A stretch of DNA of 64,000 nucleotides from Chitinophaga caseinilytica (GTDB lineage Bacteria; Bacteroidota; Bacteroidia; Chitinophagales; Chitinophagaceae). Both the position numbers and the translations under genes were made by a program. How positions within the stretch are numbered: the stretch's first letter is position 1; each line of letters begins with the position of its first letter. Where the stretch lies: contig NZ_CP150096.1 of NCBI RefSeq assembly GCF_038396765.1, positions 849,501-913,500 of the forward strand. Direction: 5' to 3'. A model generated the notes under the pieces. It was not told the DNA's origin. It worked only from the letters and a program-made list of their open reading frames with translations, and did not search any database. Shown here piece after piece: positions 37,082-46,623 of the stretch.

Positions 37082-38122
37082 ATGCTTAGATTCCAACATA
37101 CAGAGTATTTGTGGGCGTTCGCGCTCCTGATCGTACTGGCGCTCGCATTCTTCTGGGTTTCCTGGTGGAAGCGCCGGTCTATCCGCCGCATCGGCGACCC
37201 CGCTATGGTGGAAAAACTGTTTAGCGGATATTCCCGTAAACTCTTCACCCTCAAGTTCATCCTCGTTTTCCTCGCCTTTTTCTTCGGCGTGATCGGACTG
37301 GCCAACCTGCAGAAAGGAAGCCGCGTGGAAAAGATCACCCGTAAAGGCGTAGACGTGATCATCGCGCTGGACGTGAGCAAGAGCATGCTCGCCACAGACG
37401 CCAAGCCCGACCGGCTTACCCGGGCCAAGCAGCTCGTGACCCGGCTCATGGAAAAGATGGACAACGATCGAATCGGGATGGTCGTTTTCGCGGGGAACGC
37501 CTATCTCCAGATGCCGCTGACGGTCGATTATTCCGCCGCGCGCATGTACCTGGGCAGCATCACGCCCGATCTCATCCCCCGACAGGGCACCGAAATCGGC
37601 GAAGCTATCCGCGTGAGCGACGAAGCTTTCAACAAGAAAGAACGCAAGCATAAAGCCCTCATCGTTATTTCAGACGGCGAAGACCACCAGGAAGGCGCCG
37701 TTGCCGAAGCCAAAAAAGCCCTGGAAAACGGGGTGGTCATTTATACCGTAGGCATCGGCTCCCCCACCGGATCGCCCCTCCCCGACGCAGAATCCGGCGG
37801 CGTGAAAAAAGACAACGAAGGCAACACCGTTATCTCCAAACTCAACGAAGAAGAACTCAAAAAGATCGCTTCCGCCGGCAAAGGCATGTACCTGCAATTG
37901 CTGAACAATACGGACGAAGTGGTAGACGCCCTTTCCGACCGGATCGACAAAATGGAACAGAAAGAGTTCGGCGAGAACGTGTTCACCGACTACAATAGTT
38001 ATTTTCAATATTTCCTCGGCATCTGCCTCGTGCTGATCGTGCTGGAATTCTTCATTCCCGAAGGCACTTCCCGCAAGAAAACCGACGCATTGCCCGGGAT
38101 ACAAAAAGCGGAGGCCGCATGA
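37082..38122 (+). CDS. batB: BatB-type VWA-domain membrane protein
   Basis: A 346-aa protein with two N-terminal membrane helices (about residues 9-26 and 55-75) and one near the C-terminus (YFLGICLVLIVLEFF). Between them lies a von Willebrand A domain with an intact MIDAS metal site: DVSKSM, the GTEIGEAI threonine and the ISDGEDH aspartate. This is the BatA/BatB aerotolerance family of Bacteroidota; with BatC directly downstream, BatB fits best. The stop codon overlaps the batC start (ATGA). ATG 37082 is preferred over TTG 37037. BatA, BatD and the MoxR ATPase may lie elsewhere; they are not in the window. Confidence 0.88.
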   Translation: MLRFQHTEYLWAFALLIVLALAFFWVSWWKRRSIRRIGDPAMVEKLFSGYSRKLFTLKFILVFLAFFFGVIGLANLQKGSRVEKITRKGVDVIIALDVSKSMLATDAKPDRLTRAKQLVTRLMEKMDNDRIGMVVFAGNAYLQMPLTVDYSAARMYLGSITPDLIPRQGTEIGEAIRVSDEAFNKKERKHKALIVISDGEDHQEGAVAEAKKALENGVVIYTVGIGSPTGSPLPDAESGGVKKDNEGNTVISKLNEEELKKIASAGKGMYLQLLNNTDEVVDALSDRIDKMEQKEFGENVFTDYNSYFQYFLGICLVLIVLEFFIPEGTSRKKTDALPGIQKAEAA

Positions 38123-38871
38123 AAAAGAACATCCTCCTTACCATCAGCATCCTGACCGCATCGCTGCTCGCTTTCGCCCTGCCGGCGGCCGCGCAGCAAG
38201 GCACGTCCAAATACATCCGCCAGGGTAACGACCAGTATAAAAAGCAGCAGTACGCCGATGCGGAAGCCAGCTACAAAAAAGCACTGGAGCGCAACGCGAA
38301 ATCCATGGAAGGCAACTTCAACCTCGGCAATTCGCTCTACGAACAGAAACGTTACGACGCCGCGCGCCAGCAATACGCCAACGCCCTGAAAGCCCCCACC
38401 CGGAAGGAAAACGCCGCCGATGCCATGTACAACATCGGCAATACCTTCATGGAAGATAAAAAATGGGAGGAAAGCATCGCCACTTACAAAAAAGCCCTCA
38501 AAGCCAACCCGGCCGACGAACAGGCGCGATACAACCTCGCCTACGCCCAGGAAATGCTGAAAAAGCAACAGCAGAACCAGAGCGGCGGGAAAGACAACAA
38601 AGAGCAGAAAGACAAAGACAAGCAGCAGAAAGACCAGCAAGACCAGCAGAACAAAGACAAGAAAGACCAGCAGGATAAAAAGGACCAGCAGCAAGACCAG
38701 AAAGATCAGAAAGACCAACAAGACCAGCAGCCCAAGCCCAAACCCAGCAAACTCTCGCAGGAAGAAGCGAAACGCCTCCTCCAGGCACTGGCGCAACAGG
38801 AAAAGAAGCTCCAGGAAGATAAAATGAAAAAAACCAAGGGCTCGCCCGTGAGCGTGGAAAAGGACTGGTAA
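38119..38871 (+). CDS. batC: BatC-type TPR protein with charged low-complexity tail
   Basis: A 250-aa protein with a signal peptide (MKKNILLTISILTASLLAFA, then LPAAA). Three TPR units cover about residues 30-150 (GNFNLGNSLYEQKRYDAARQ, DAMYNIGNTFMEDKKWEESI). Residues about 155-212 are nearly pure Gln, Asp and Lys, a long charged linker. A short helical end follows (LSQEEAKRLLQALAQQEKKL). It is translationally coupled to batB by a 4-bp overlap. Known for the family: periplasmic scaffold linked to oxygen tolerance. The low-complexity tail is typical but long. Confidence 0.87.
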   Translation: MKKNILLTISILTASLLAFALPAAAQQGTSKYIRQGNDQYKKQQYADAEASYKKALERNAKSMEGNFNLGNSLYEQKRYDAARQQYANALKAPTRKENAADAMYNIGNTFMEDKKWEESIATYKKALKANPADEQARYNLAYAQEMLKKQQQNQSGGKDNKEQKDKDKQQKDQQDQQNKDKKDQQDKKDQQQDQKDQKDQQDQQPKPKPSKLSQEEAKRLLQALAQQEKKLQEDKMKKTKGSPVSVEKDW

Positions 38872-38898
38872 TTTCGGGCCTTCCCGTACCTTTGCGGC

Positions 38899-39735
38899 AT
38901 GAAAGTGCACGCCTGGAACATTTTCCTGATCCTGCTCGGATCGTTCATATTCGCCATCGGCATCAATTTCCTCGCCATTCCCAGCCAGCTTTCCGAAGGC
39001 GGGGTGATCGGCATTTCCATATTATCGCATTATCTGTTGGGATGGTCTGCCGGCCTGGTGAACCTCCTCATCAACGCGGTGCTCATGATCGTGGGCTGGC
39101 GCCTGCTGAACCGGCGGACCGTTATCTACACCTTACTTTCCATTCTCTTTTGTTCCTTTTTCCTCTACATCACGGAGGCCAACCGGCAGCCGCCCACCAA
39201 CGATCCTTTGCTGGCGGCCATCTTCGCGGGTTTGCTCGTAGGCATCGGGCTGGGGCTCGTTTTCCTTTCCGGCGGCACTACGGGCGGCGCTTCCATCGTG
39301 GCGCGGGTACTGAATAAATACTTCGGATGGAGCCTCGGCAACGCCATCCTCACGTTCGACGTGGTCGTTATTTCCGCAGGTATTTTCATGATCGGCATCG
39401 AGCGTACGATGTACACTTTTATTGCCGTGTATATTGGTGCGCGGGTGGTGGATTATGTGGTGGAAGGCTTCAACAGCAAGCGCGCCGTCACCATCATTTC
39501 GCCTTTCGCCGCCATCATCGCGGAAAAGATCACACGCGGCATGAACCGCGGCGCCACCGTGCTCCACGGCCACGGCGCCTATACGAAAGACCCCAAGGAA
39601 GTGCTGTACGTCATCATCAACAAACAGGAGCTCATGGAACTGAAAAGAGTGGTGGCGGAAGTGGATGCCGAAGCATTTACGGTCATCCATGAAGTGCATG
39701 AAGTGCTCGGCCGGGGGTTCTCCATCGGGAAATAA
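38899..39735 (+). CDS. YitT-family membrane protein (DUF161 / DUF2179)
   Basis: A 278-aa protein with about five membrane helices in residues 5-190, including LILLGSFIFAIGINFLAIP and the glycine-rich LSGGTTGGASIVARVLNKYF. It ends in a soluble DUF2179 domain (KEVLYVIINKQELMELKRVV). The family is widespread and its transport substrate is unknown. It lies 27 bp after batC on the same strand, but functional linkage is uncertain. Confidence 0.88.
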   Translation: MKVHAWNIFLILLGSFIFAIGINFLAIPSQLSEGGVIGISILSHYLLGWSAGLVNLLINAVLMIVGWRLLNRRTVIYTLLSILFCSFFLYITEANRQPPTNDPLLAAIFAGLLVGIGLGLVFLSGGTTGGASIVARVLNKYFGWSLGNAILTFDVVVISAGIFMIGIERTMYTFIAVYIGARVVDYVVEGFNSKRAVTIISPFAAIIAEKITRGMNRGATVLHGHGAYTKDPKEVLYVIINKQELMELKRVVAEVDAEAFTVIHEVHEVLGRGFSIGK

Positions 39736-39740
39736 AAAAA

Positions 39741-39765
39741 CCGTCCTGGTCGTAGGACGGCTTTT
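39741..39765 (+). terminator. Terminator of the YitT-family gene
   Basis: The stem CCGTCCT / AGGACGG with loop GGTCGT is followed by CTTTT. Confidence 0.75.
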
Positions 39766-39794
39766 CGCTTACTTTCCTTTCCAAAATGTAAAAA

Positions 39795-39813
39795 AACGCG
39801 CTTGAAACGCGTT
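39795..39813 (-). terminator. Terminator of the AraC-family gene
   Basis: On the minus strand the stem AACGCG / CGCGTT is followed by seven T. It is convergent with the YitT terminator. Confidence 0.6.
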
Positions 39814-39898
39814 ATAAAGCATGGTTTCCGTTTAAACAGATGTAAAAATAGCTTTGAATTTCTCCCCGGTGTTTGGACAAAAAGGCAATTCCATTGCA

Positions 39899-40801
39899 CT
39901 ATTTGAACACCGTTTCCCGGAATTCGTGGGGCGAAATGCCGGTATGATGCCGGAAAAAGCGGCTGAAATAGGCAGGATCTTCGAACCCCAGTTCATAACA
40001 AATCTCCTTCACATTGCGGTTGCTGAACGCCAGCTGCCTTTTGGCTTCCAGGACGAGGCGGTCGTGCACCATATCGGTCACGGTTTTACTGATGGCTTCC
40101 CGCGCGATTTCGTTTAACCGCTTGGCCGTCAACGAGAAATGAGCGGCATAAAAGCCGGCCTGGTGCTCCTGGCGGAAATGCTTCTCCACCAGCCGCCGCA
40201 GCTGAATGATGCGGGTATCGTGGTTATGGACGTCGGGACTGTTGACCGGGTTGTTCTTCTTCTCCCTTTCCGCCAGCAACAGAAAAGCGTTCAGGTAATG
40301 TTTGATCACGAAGCTGCTGCCGCCTTCCTGCCGCAACTCTTCGCGCATCAGCGCAATGAGCTTCTGCAGGGATTCCGCCGCCGTGTCGCCGATGCGGATT
40401 GGCGCGTATTCCTGGGAATCGTCGAACAGCGTGGTGAAATCGTACAGGGTTTGCCGCTCGTGCTTGTTTTCCCAGTAAAACTGTTCGGTGAAAGTGATGC
40501 TATATCCGTAAAAACCCGACTTGGGCAACTGGTGCACCTGGCCGGGGCGGAGGAGGAAAAGGATGTTATCGCCCAGTTCGTAGGTCACGAAATCGACGAT
40601 ATGATCGCCGGCGGATTTGGTGAACCATAGTATCTGGAAAACATGATGGCGATGGGGGACGCCGGCATATTCGGTCTGGAAATGTTCCATCTCGAAAACG
40701 CTGAACTGTCCGTTTAGCGGAATCTGCTGGTAGGGTATGGTATCCTCTATCTTATTCAAAATCGATGATAGGTTATTGATTCTCAGGTTAAATGGTGACA
40801 C
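39899..40801 (-). CDS. AraC-family transcriptional regulator
   Basis: A 300-aa protein. The N-terminal cupin-like sensing domain includes YAGVPHRHHVFQILWFTKSA and DNILFLLRPGQVHQLPKSGF. The C-terminal double HTH covers about residues 200-297, with SLTAKRLNEIAREAISKTV and VKEICYELGFEDPAYFSRFF. It probably responds to a small ligand. No adjacent target gene is evident. The start appears to be GTG 40801. Confidence 0.92.
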   Translation of the reverse strand: MSPFNLRINNLSSILNKIEDTIPYQQIPLNGQFSVFEMEHFQTEYAGVPHRHHVFQILWFTKSAGDHIVDFVTYELGDNILFLLRPGQVHQLPKSGFYGYSITFTEQFYWENKHERQTLYDFTTLFDDSQEYAPIRIGDTAAESLQKLIALMREELRQEGGSSFVIKHYLNAFLLLAEREKKNNPVNSPDVHNHDTRIIQLRRLVEKHFRQEHQAGFYAAHFSLTAKRLNEIAREAISKTVTDMVHDRLVLEAKRQLAFSNRNVKEICYELGFEDPAYFSRFFRHHTGISPHEFRETVFK

Positions 40802-41056
40802 TGGCGATGCTGGTTACAAACATTTCGCACACAAAACTTGCTAAAACTAGGCAAATTATCGGGCGGGAAGCCTACCGTTCATATAATATAACAAATAGGA
40901 GGATAGCAGCGAACGGGGAATTATTTGCTAATTTTGAAAAAATGTACAACGTACGATACCGTTTCCGCGATACCTCCTACATGATACATTTCACACATTA
41001 AAATGTTTATTATCAATCCGTTGAAATAAACTCAAATCGATCAACATACCGCATTC

Positions 41057-42994
41057 ATGCAATTATATTGTCCATCTCTGACGAAATACGAAAGACTGGC
41101 CACTTTGGAAGTAAAAGTGGGCGACCTCACCATCGGCAATTACCACCCGATCCGGATCCAAACGATGACCACGACCGACACGATGGACACTATGGGCACC
41201 GTTGAACAATCGATCCGCTGCATCGAAGCAGGCGCGGAACTGGTGCGGATCACCGCTCCCAGCATCAAGGAAGCGCATAATTTGCTCCCCATTAAAAACG
41301 AACTGCGGAAACGCGGGTACACCACGCCGCTGGTCGCCGACATCCACTTCACGCCCAACGCCGCCGAAGTGGCGGCCCGCATCGTGGAAAAAGTCCGCAT
41401 CAACCCCGGCAACTACATCGATAAAAAGAAATTCGAGCTCCTCGAATATACCGACGCAGAATACCAGGAAGAAATCGACCGCATCCGCGACCGGTTCACG
41501 CCACTGGTCAACATCTGCAAGGAACACGGCACCGCCATGCGCATCGGCACCAACCACGGCTCCCTCAGCGACCGGATCATGAGCCGTTATGGCGACACCG
41601 CAAACGGGATGGTGGAAAGCGCCATGGAATTTCTCCGCATCGCCGAAGACCTCCATTTCCGCAACATCGTGCTCAGCATGAAATCCAGCAACCCGCAGGT
41701 AATGGTGCAGGCCTATCGCCTCCTCGTGAGCACCATGCAGCAGGAGCTCGGCCATTGCTACCCGCTCCACCTCGGCGTTACCGAAGCGGGCGACGGGGAA
41801 GACGGCCGCATCAAATCGGCCGCGGGGATCGGCACTTTGCTGGAAGACGGCGTGGGAGATACGATCCGCGTATCGCTCACCGAAGATCCGGAATTCGAGC
41901 TGCCCGTTTGCCGCGACCTCGTGCGCCGGTACACCCAGCGCGCAGGCCACGCGCCCATTGCGCCGGTCGCCGATCCGGAGAAACTGCCGTATTCGCCTTT
42001 CCAGTTCGCTAAACGTGAATCCATCGCCATCGGCAACATCGGTGGCAAACAGGTGCCCGTGGTAGTGGCGGACCTCCGTCATATCCCCACCATCACACCA
42101 GCCCATCTCGAAGGCATCGGGTATCATTACGATGCAGCCACCGACAAGTGGAACATCGGCGACGCAGCGGCGGACTACCTGTTTACCGGCCGTCAGATCC
42201 TCCCGTTCGCGCTGCCCGGCACTTTGCAGGTGATCGTGGACCAGGATACCTGGCAGCAGGCGGAAGACAAATCCAAATACCATCCGTATTTCAACGATAT
42301 CAACAATATTTCCGCGACCAGCGATATCGTGAATTTCGTGCAGGTGGACGCAGACCAGTTGGGCAACGGCGTGCTGGACACGCTGGCGCAGTTGAAAGGG
42401 AACATAGTGCCGGTGGTGGCCAGCGGCAACGCGCACGCCATGGCATCGGTACGCCGGTTACTGGTGGGGATGATGGAACAAAAACTCCCCCACCCCGTGA
42501 TCCTCCAATGCAACAGCGCCCATCAAAATGCCGACGAAGATCTGATCCATTTCGCTACCGAAACCGGCGCGCTACTGCTGGACGGCTTCGGCGACGGACT
42601 GTGGCTCAGCGCTGCGGAAAAATCTTCTTCCCCCGCCACGCTGAACAACGTTGCCTTCGGAATTCTCCAGGCCACCCGTTCGCGCATCTCCAAAACGGAA
42701 TACATTTCGTGCCCCTCCTGCGGCCGGACGTTGTTCGACCTCCAGGAAACCACGGCCCGCATCCGCGCGGTGACCAACCATCTCAAGGGTGTGAAAATCG
42801 CCATTATGGGGTGTATCGTAAACGGCCCGGGAGAAATGGCCGACGCCGATTTCGGGTATGTGGGCAGCGGCGTGGGGAAAATTACCCTGTACCGCGGGAA
42901 GGAAGTCGTGAAACGCGGCCTTTCCAGCGATGTGGCCGTTACCGAGCTCATCAACCTCATCCGCGATAACGGGATGTGGGTAGACGTTAAATAA
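41057..42994 (+). CDS. ispG: 4-hydroxy-3-methylbut-2-enyl diphosphate synthase, long form
   Basis: A 645-aa GcpE/IspG enzyme of the MEP isoprenoid pathway. It converts methylerythritol cyclodiphosphate to HMBPP. The TIM-barrel part begins LEVKVGDLTIGNYHPIRIQT and includes ADIHFTPNAAEVA and INPGNYIDKKKFE. The 4Fe-4S domain is at the C-terminus, with CPSCGRTLFDLQ and MGCIVNGPGEMADADFGYVG. A central insert of about 250 residues (roughly 290-540) separates the two, the three-domain form found in Bacteroidota, Chlamydiae and plants. No operon partner is visible. Confidence 0.96.
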   Translation: MQLYCPSLTKYERLATLEVKVGDLTIGNYHPIRIQTMTTTDTMDTMGTVEQSIRCIEAGAELVRITAPSIKEAHNLLPIKNELRKRGYTTPLVADIHFTPNAAEVAARIVEKVRINPGNYIDKKKFELLEYTDAEYQEEIDRIRDRFTPLVNICKEHGTAMRIGTNHGSLSDRIMSRYGDTANGMVESAMEFLRIAEDLHFRNIVLSMKSSNPQVMVQAYRLLVSTMQQELGHCYPLHLGVTEAGDGEDGRIKSAAGIGTLLEDGVGDTIRVSLTEDPEFELPVCRDLVRRYTQRAGHAPIAPVADPEKLPYSPFQFAKRESIAIGNIGGKQVPVVVADLRHIPTITPAHLEGIGYHYDAATDKWNIGDAAADYLFTGRQILPFALPGTLQVIVDQDTWQQAEDKSKYHPYFNDINNISATSDIVNFVQVDADQLGNGVLDTLAQLKGNIVPVVASGNAHAMASVRRLLVGMMEQKLPHPVILQCNSAHQNADEDLIHFATETGALLLDGFGDGLWLSAAEKSSSPATLNNVAFGILQATRSRISKTEYISCPSCGRTLFDLQETTARIRAVTNHLKGVKIAIMGCIVNGPGEMADADFGYVGSGVGKITLYRGKEVVKRGLSSDVAVTELINLIRDNGMWVDVK

Positions 42995-43017
42995 TCCTGT
43001 CAAACAAGTTTGAACAT

Positions 43018-43044
43018 AAAAAGGCCGCCCTTACCGGCGGCCTT
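43018..43044 (-). terminator. Minus-strand terminator at the end of the candidate small RNA
   Basis: A 9-bp stem, AAGGCCGCC with GGCGGCCTT, encloses a 6-nt loop. The five-T tract is on the minus strand only. Confidence 0.7.
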
Positions 43045-43126
43045 AAAACTGTAACTGGGGTTAACTGAACAGTGTGTACCTTAACTTTCTGAACTGCTTT
43101 TTTGGGGTTACATGCGATCTAATTGC
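43018..43126 (-). ncRNA. Candidate small RNA antisense-oriented after ispG
   Basis: On the minus strand, a TACCTTTG -7 box (43133-43140) is followed after about 100 nt by the stem AAGGCCGCC / GGCGGCCTT and then TTTTT, so a short transcript with its own start and stop is predicted. It contains no ORF longer than six codons (MQLDRM). The segment has two similar TTAACCCC/TGTAACCCC motifs. The T-run exists only on this strand, so the hairpin is not a good terminator for ispG. Confidence 0.45.
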
Positions 43127-43132
43127 ATAGCA

Positions 43133-43164
43133 CAAAGGTAATACCCTCCGGAGGGTATTTTCAA
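43133..43164 (-). promoter_or_regulatory. Promoter with a 20-bp perfect palindrome in its spacer
   Basis: The -7 box TACCTTTG (43133-43140) and a TTGA near 43161-43164 flank a perfect 20-bp palindrome at 43140-43159 (AATACCCTCC and its complement). A palindrome placed exactly between the promoter elements is typical of an operator. The ATACCC..GGGTAT pattern resembles operators of the CsoR/CstR family; MerR-type regulators also bind in spacers. The regulator is not in the window. Confidence 0.5.
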
Positions 43165-43297
43165 GCGTAATTCTACGCATTTTCCTGCGTGGTTCTCCTG
43201 TTTTCAACTTCTTCTGTCATGAAAATGTTATAGAAGCCGGGGTTCCCGGTATCGTGTTTGCGGTATCCTCCCCATCAGCAACACCAAAACCATCATT

Positions 43298-43837
43298 ATG
43301 AAAAGCTTATCCATGGCAGGTTTACTGCTGTCCCTCGCCGCCTGTGGCCCCGGTACTTCGCGCTCCGACGAGCATTCTTCTTCGAAAGACACGCTGGGCA
43401 CGGATTCAGCGGGTATCGTCATGCAGAAAGAGGTGGTGATCCGCCCGCTCAGCGGTTACTTCGTCAACAATACCGTCAAATTCAACAGCGACATTCAGTG
43501 CTGGGTCATCAACAATCCCGAAGAAATGAAAAAGGTCTTCGGCGTCGCCAAAACGATGAACAATACGATAGACACCGTCGATTTCAGCCAGAACCTCCTT
43601 GCCGCCGTTGTTTTGCGCCCCAGCGAGCTCACCCAGTCGATCGAACTGAAGCGTGTCCTGCAATCGAAAAACGAGCTCATACTGGATTTCATCATCAAGG
43701 TGGATACCCCGAAAACCTCCTACACCAAAGCCATGGCCTGGCTCGGCGCCATTCCCAAAACAGAGGCGAAGGAAATCCGTTTCATGATGGGCGACCGCAT
43801 GCTCCATTCATTCAATGTCGCGGATTTGCCGAAATAG
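43298..43837 (+). CDS. Lipoprotein of unknown function
   Basis: A 179-aa protein with a lipoprotein signal (lipobox SLAAC, Cys about 16). A Ser/Asp-rich linker is followed by a mixed alpha/beta domain (DIQCWVINNPEEMKKVFG, LLAAVVLRPSELTQSIEL, ELILDFIIKVDTPKTSY). No family recognised with confidence. It lies alone downstream of the palindrome-bearing promoter region but on the opposite strand to that promoter. Confidence 0.7.
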   Translation: MKSLSMAGLLLSLAACGPGTSRSDEHSSSKDTLGTDSAGIVMQKEVVIRPLSGYFVNNTVKFNSDIQCWVINNPEEMKKVFGVAKTMNNTIDTVDFSQNLLAAVVLRPSELTQSIELKRVLQSKNELILDFIIKVDTPKTSYTKAMAWLGAIPKTEAKEIRFMMGDRMLHSFNVADLPK

Positions 43838-43857
43838 CGGATTTGACAGCATAAAAA

Positions 43858-43883
43858 AGGCGCAGTCCGGGAGAACTGCGCCT
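43858..43883 (-). terminator. Terminator of the metH operon
   Basis: The stem AGGCGCAGT / ACTGCGCCT is followed on the minus strand by six T, just beyond the stop codon of the second metH gene. Confidence 0.85.
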
Positions 43884-43905
43884 GTAAATATTTGAACGGT
43901 TACGC

Positions 43906-46605
43906 CTAATCGAGACTGGGACGCAGCCATTTTTCGGCTGTTTCCAGGTCCCAACCCTTGCGTTCCGCATAATCCTGCAACTGGTCCCTTTCGATTTTGC
44001 CCAGGCCGAAATACTTGGATTGCGGGTTGGCGAAATACCAGCCGCTCACGCTCGCTGCGGGATACATCGCCAGCGATTCGGTAAGCGTAATGCCGGTGGA
44101 TGCGGTGGCGCCCAGCAGATCGAACAGTTTGTATTTTTCCGTGTGCTCGGGGCAGGCAGGGTAGCCCGGGGCGGGACGGATGCCGAGATATTCTTCGGCG
44201 ATCAGCTGGTCGTTGGACAGGTGCTCTTCCGTTGCGTAGCCCCAGAATTCTTTCCGCACCCTTTCGTGCAGCAATTCCGTGAACGCTTCGGCGAGGCGGT
44301 CTGCCAGCGCCTTCAGCATGATACTGGAATAATCGTCATGCTCTTTTTTGAATTTATCCAGCCACTTTTCGATGCCTTCGCCTGCGGTTACGGCAAATCC
44401 ACCGATCCAGTCCTGCTTGCCGGTTGCTGCCGGAGCAATGAAGTCGGACAGGTTGATGTTCGGCTGGCCCGGCGCTTTCTTGATCTGCTGCCGGAGAAAC
44501 TCCAGCGGCACCTGCGCGCCGTCTGGCGAAGTGACCATTACGGTATCCAGTCCATTGGAATTGGCGGGGAAAAGGCCGATCACGGCGCGGGCGGTGAGCC
44601 ACTTTTCGTCGATGATCTTTTTCAGCATGGCCTGCGCATCGTTATACAAATCGGAGGCTTGCTGGCCTACCACTTCATCTTTCAGGATGGCGGGGAATTT
44701 CCCGTGCAGTTCCCAGGCGATGAAGAACGGGTTCCAGTCGATGTACTGTGCGATTTCGCCCAGGTCGTAGTGCTGGAATTCGTGGATCCCGGGCTGAACG
44801 GGCTTCACGGGCGTGAAAGCGTTCCAGTCGATGGGAACTTTGTTGGCCCTTGCGTCTGCCAGTGTGAGATACTGTTTGACGGGCTTTTTATTCCTGAATT
44901 GTTCGTTGAGTTTATGGTATTCCTGTTTTACTTCCGACAGGAAGTTTTTGTGCAGCGATTTGTTGAGCAGGTTGCCGGTTACGGTTACGCTGCGCGAAGC
45001 ATCGAGCACATGTACCACGCCGTTATCGTATTCCGGCGCGATCTTCACGGCCGTGTGCGTGCGGGAAGTGGTGGCGCCGCCGATGAGGAGCGGGATGTCG
45101 AAGTTCTGGCGTTTCAGTTCGCGGGCGATGTGGACCATTTCGTCGAGGCTCGGCGTGATGAGACCGCTGAGCCCGATGATATCCACATTTTCGTCGCGAG
45201 CGGCCTGGAGGATTTTCTCCGCCGGTACCATTACGCCGAGGTCGATGATGTCGTAGCCGTTACAGCCGAGCACCACGCCCACGATGTTTTTGCCGATATC
45301 ATGCACGTCTCCCTTCACGGTGGCGAGGAGGATTTTACCTGCGGATTTAACCACGCCGCCGTTTTCGGCAACATATTTCGCTTTTTCCTCTTCGATGAAA
45401 GGGGTGAGGACGGCCACGGATTTTTTCATCACGCGGGCGCTTTTCACGACCTGCGGGAGGAACATTTTTCCGGAACCGAACAGGTCGCCGACGATGTTCA
45501 TGCCATCCATGAGCGGCCCTTCGATCACTTCCAGCGGACGGGGATATTTCTGACGGGCTTCTTCCGTATCGGCTTCGATATAATCGGTGATGCCGTTTAC
45601 CAGCGCATGGCTCAGTCTTTCTTCTACCGTTCCTTTGCGCCAGGTTTCATCTTTTTCGATCACTTTCCCTTTCGCCTTCACGGTGTCTGCGTAGGCGATG
45701 AGCCTTTCGGTAGCATCGTCTCTGCGGTTGAGGATGGCGTCTTCCACCAGTTCGCGCATTTCCGGGTTGATCTCGTCATAGATCTGGATCATCCCGGCGT
45801 TCACAATCCCCATGTCCAGGCCGGCCTGGATGGCGTAGTAGAGGAACACGGAGTGCATGGCTTCGCGCATCACGTCGTTTCCGCGGAACGAGAACGATAC
45901 GTTGGAAACGCCGCCGCTGATTTTGGCGAGCGGCATGCGCTGTTTGATCTGGCGGCAGGCTTCGATGAAGTCTACGGCATAGTTATTATGTTCTTCGATG
46001 CCGGTGGCGATGGCGAAGATGTTGGGGTCGAAGATAATGTCTTGCGGGTCGAAGCCTACGCGGTCTACCAGGATGTCGTACGCACGCTGGCAGATGGTTA
46101 CGCGTTTTTCGAGCGTATCTGCCTGGCCGTTTTCATCGAAGGCCATTACGACAACGGATGCGCCGTAGCTTTGGCAGATGATGGCCTGGTCGATGAATTT
46201 CTCCTCGCCTTCCTTGAGGGAGATGGAGTTCACGATACATTTGCCCTGGAGGCATTTGAGGCCGGCTTCGATCACGGAGAACTTGCTGGAGTCGATCATC
46301 ACCGGGATGCGGGAGATGTCTGGCTCGGAGGCAAGGAGATTGAGGAAGGTGGTCATGGCCTTTTCGCCGTCGAGCAGCGCATCGTCCATGTTCACATCGA
46401 TGATCTGCGCGCCGCTTTCCACCTGTTGGCGGGCAACGGAGAGCGCTTCTTCGTATAGTCCTTCGCGTATGAGCCGTGCGAATTTCTTGGAGCCGGTAAC
46501 GTTGGTCCTTTCGCCGACGTTGAGGAAGTTGGTTTCCGGTCTAACTACGAGCGGTTCGAGGCCGCTGAGCCGCAGGAATGGCCGGATCGTATGTGTTGTA
46601 CTCAT
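43906..46605 (-). CDS. metH: Methionine synthase, folate/cobalamin/activation part
   Basis: An 899-aa protein holding the last three modules of cobalamin-dependent methionine synthase. First is the pterin-binding domain ([20 protein letters not shown]). Next is the cap and B12-binding domain with [20 protein letters not shown], where the His in DIHxxG-type motif ligates cobalt, and [18 protein letters not shown]. Last is the SAM-dependent reactivation domain ([20 protein letters not shown]). The homocysteine module is a separate gene 18 bp upstream. Together they remethylate homocysteine to methionine. Confidence 0.95.
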   Translation of the reverse strand: MSTTHTIRPFLRLSGLEPLVVRPETNFLNVGERTNVTGSKKFARLIREGLYEEALSVARQQVESGAQIIDVNMDDALLDGEKAMTTFLNLLASEPDISRIPVMIDSSKFSVIEAGLKCLQGKCIVNSISLKEGEEKFIDQAIICQSYGASVVVMAFDENGQADTLEKRVTICQRAYDILVDRVGFDPQDIIFDPNIFAIATGIEEHNNYAVDFIEACRQIKQRMPLAKISGGVSNVSFSFRGNDVMREAMHSVFLYYAIQAGLDMGIVNAGMIQIYDEINPEMRELVEDAILNRRDDATERLIAYADTVKAKGKVIEKDETWRKGTVEERLSHALVNGITDYIEADTEEARQKYPRPLEVIEGPLMDGMNIVGDLFGSGKMFLPQVVKSARVMKKSVAVLTPFIEEEKAKYVAENGGVVKSAGKILLATVKGDVHDIGKNIVGVVLGCNGYDIIDLGVMVPAEKILQAARDENVDIIGLSGLITPSLDEMVHIARELKRQNFDIPLLIGGATTSRTHTAVKIAPEYDNGVVHVLDASRSVTVTGNLLNKSLHKNFLSEVKQEYHKLNEQFRNKKPVKQYLTLADARANKVPIDWNAFTPVKPVQPGIHEFQHYDLGEIAQYIDWNPFFIAWELHGKFPAILKDEVVGQQASDLYNDAQAMLKKIIDEKWLTARAVIGLFPANSNGLDTVMVTSPDGAQVPLEFLRQQIKKAPGQPNINLSDFIAPAATGKQDWIGGFAVTAGEGIEKWLDKFKKEHDDYSSIMLKALADRLAEAFTELLHERVRKEFWGYATEEHLSNDQLIAEEYLGIRPAPGYPACPEHTEKYKLFDLLGATASTGITLTESLAMYPAASVSGWYFANPQSKYFGLGKIERDQLQDYAERKGWDLETAEKWLRPSLD

Positions 46606-46623
46606 GGTGGTAGGTCCCCTGTC

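Noticed and set aside
46606..46623. metH as a frameshifted single gene
   Set aside because: The two parts have a stop and a start codon separated by a short gap and sensible protein ends, and the two-gene form is known in this phylum.
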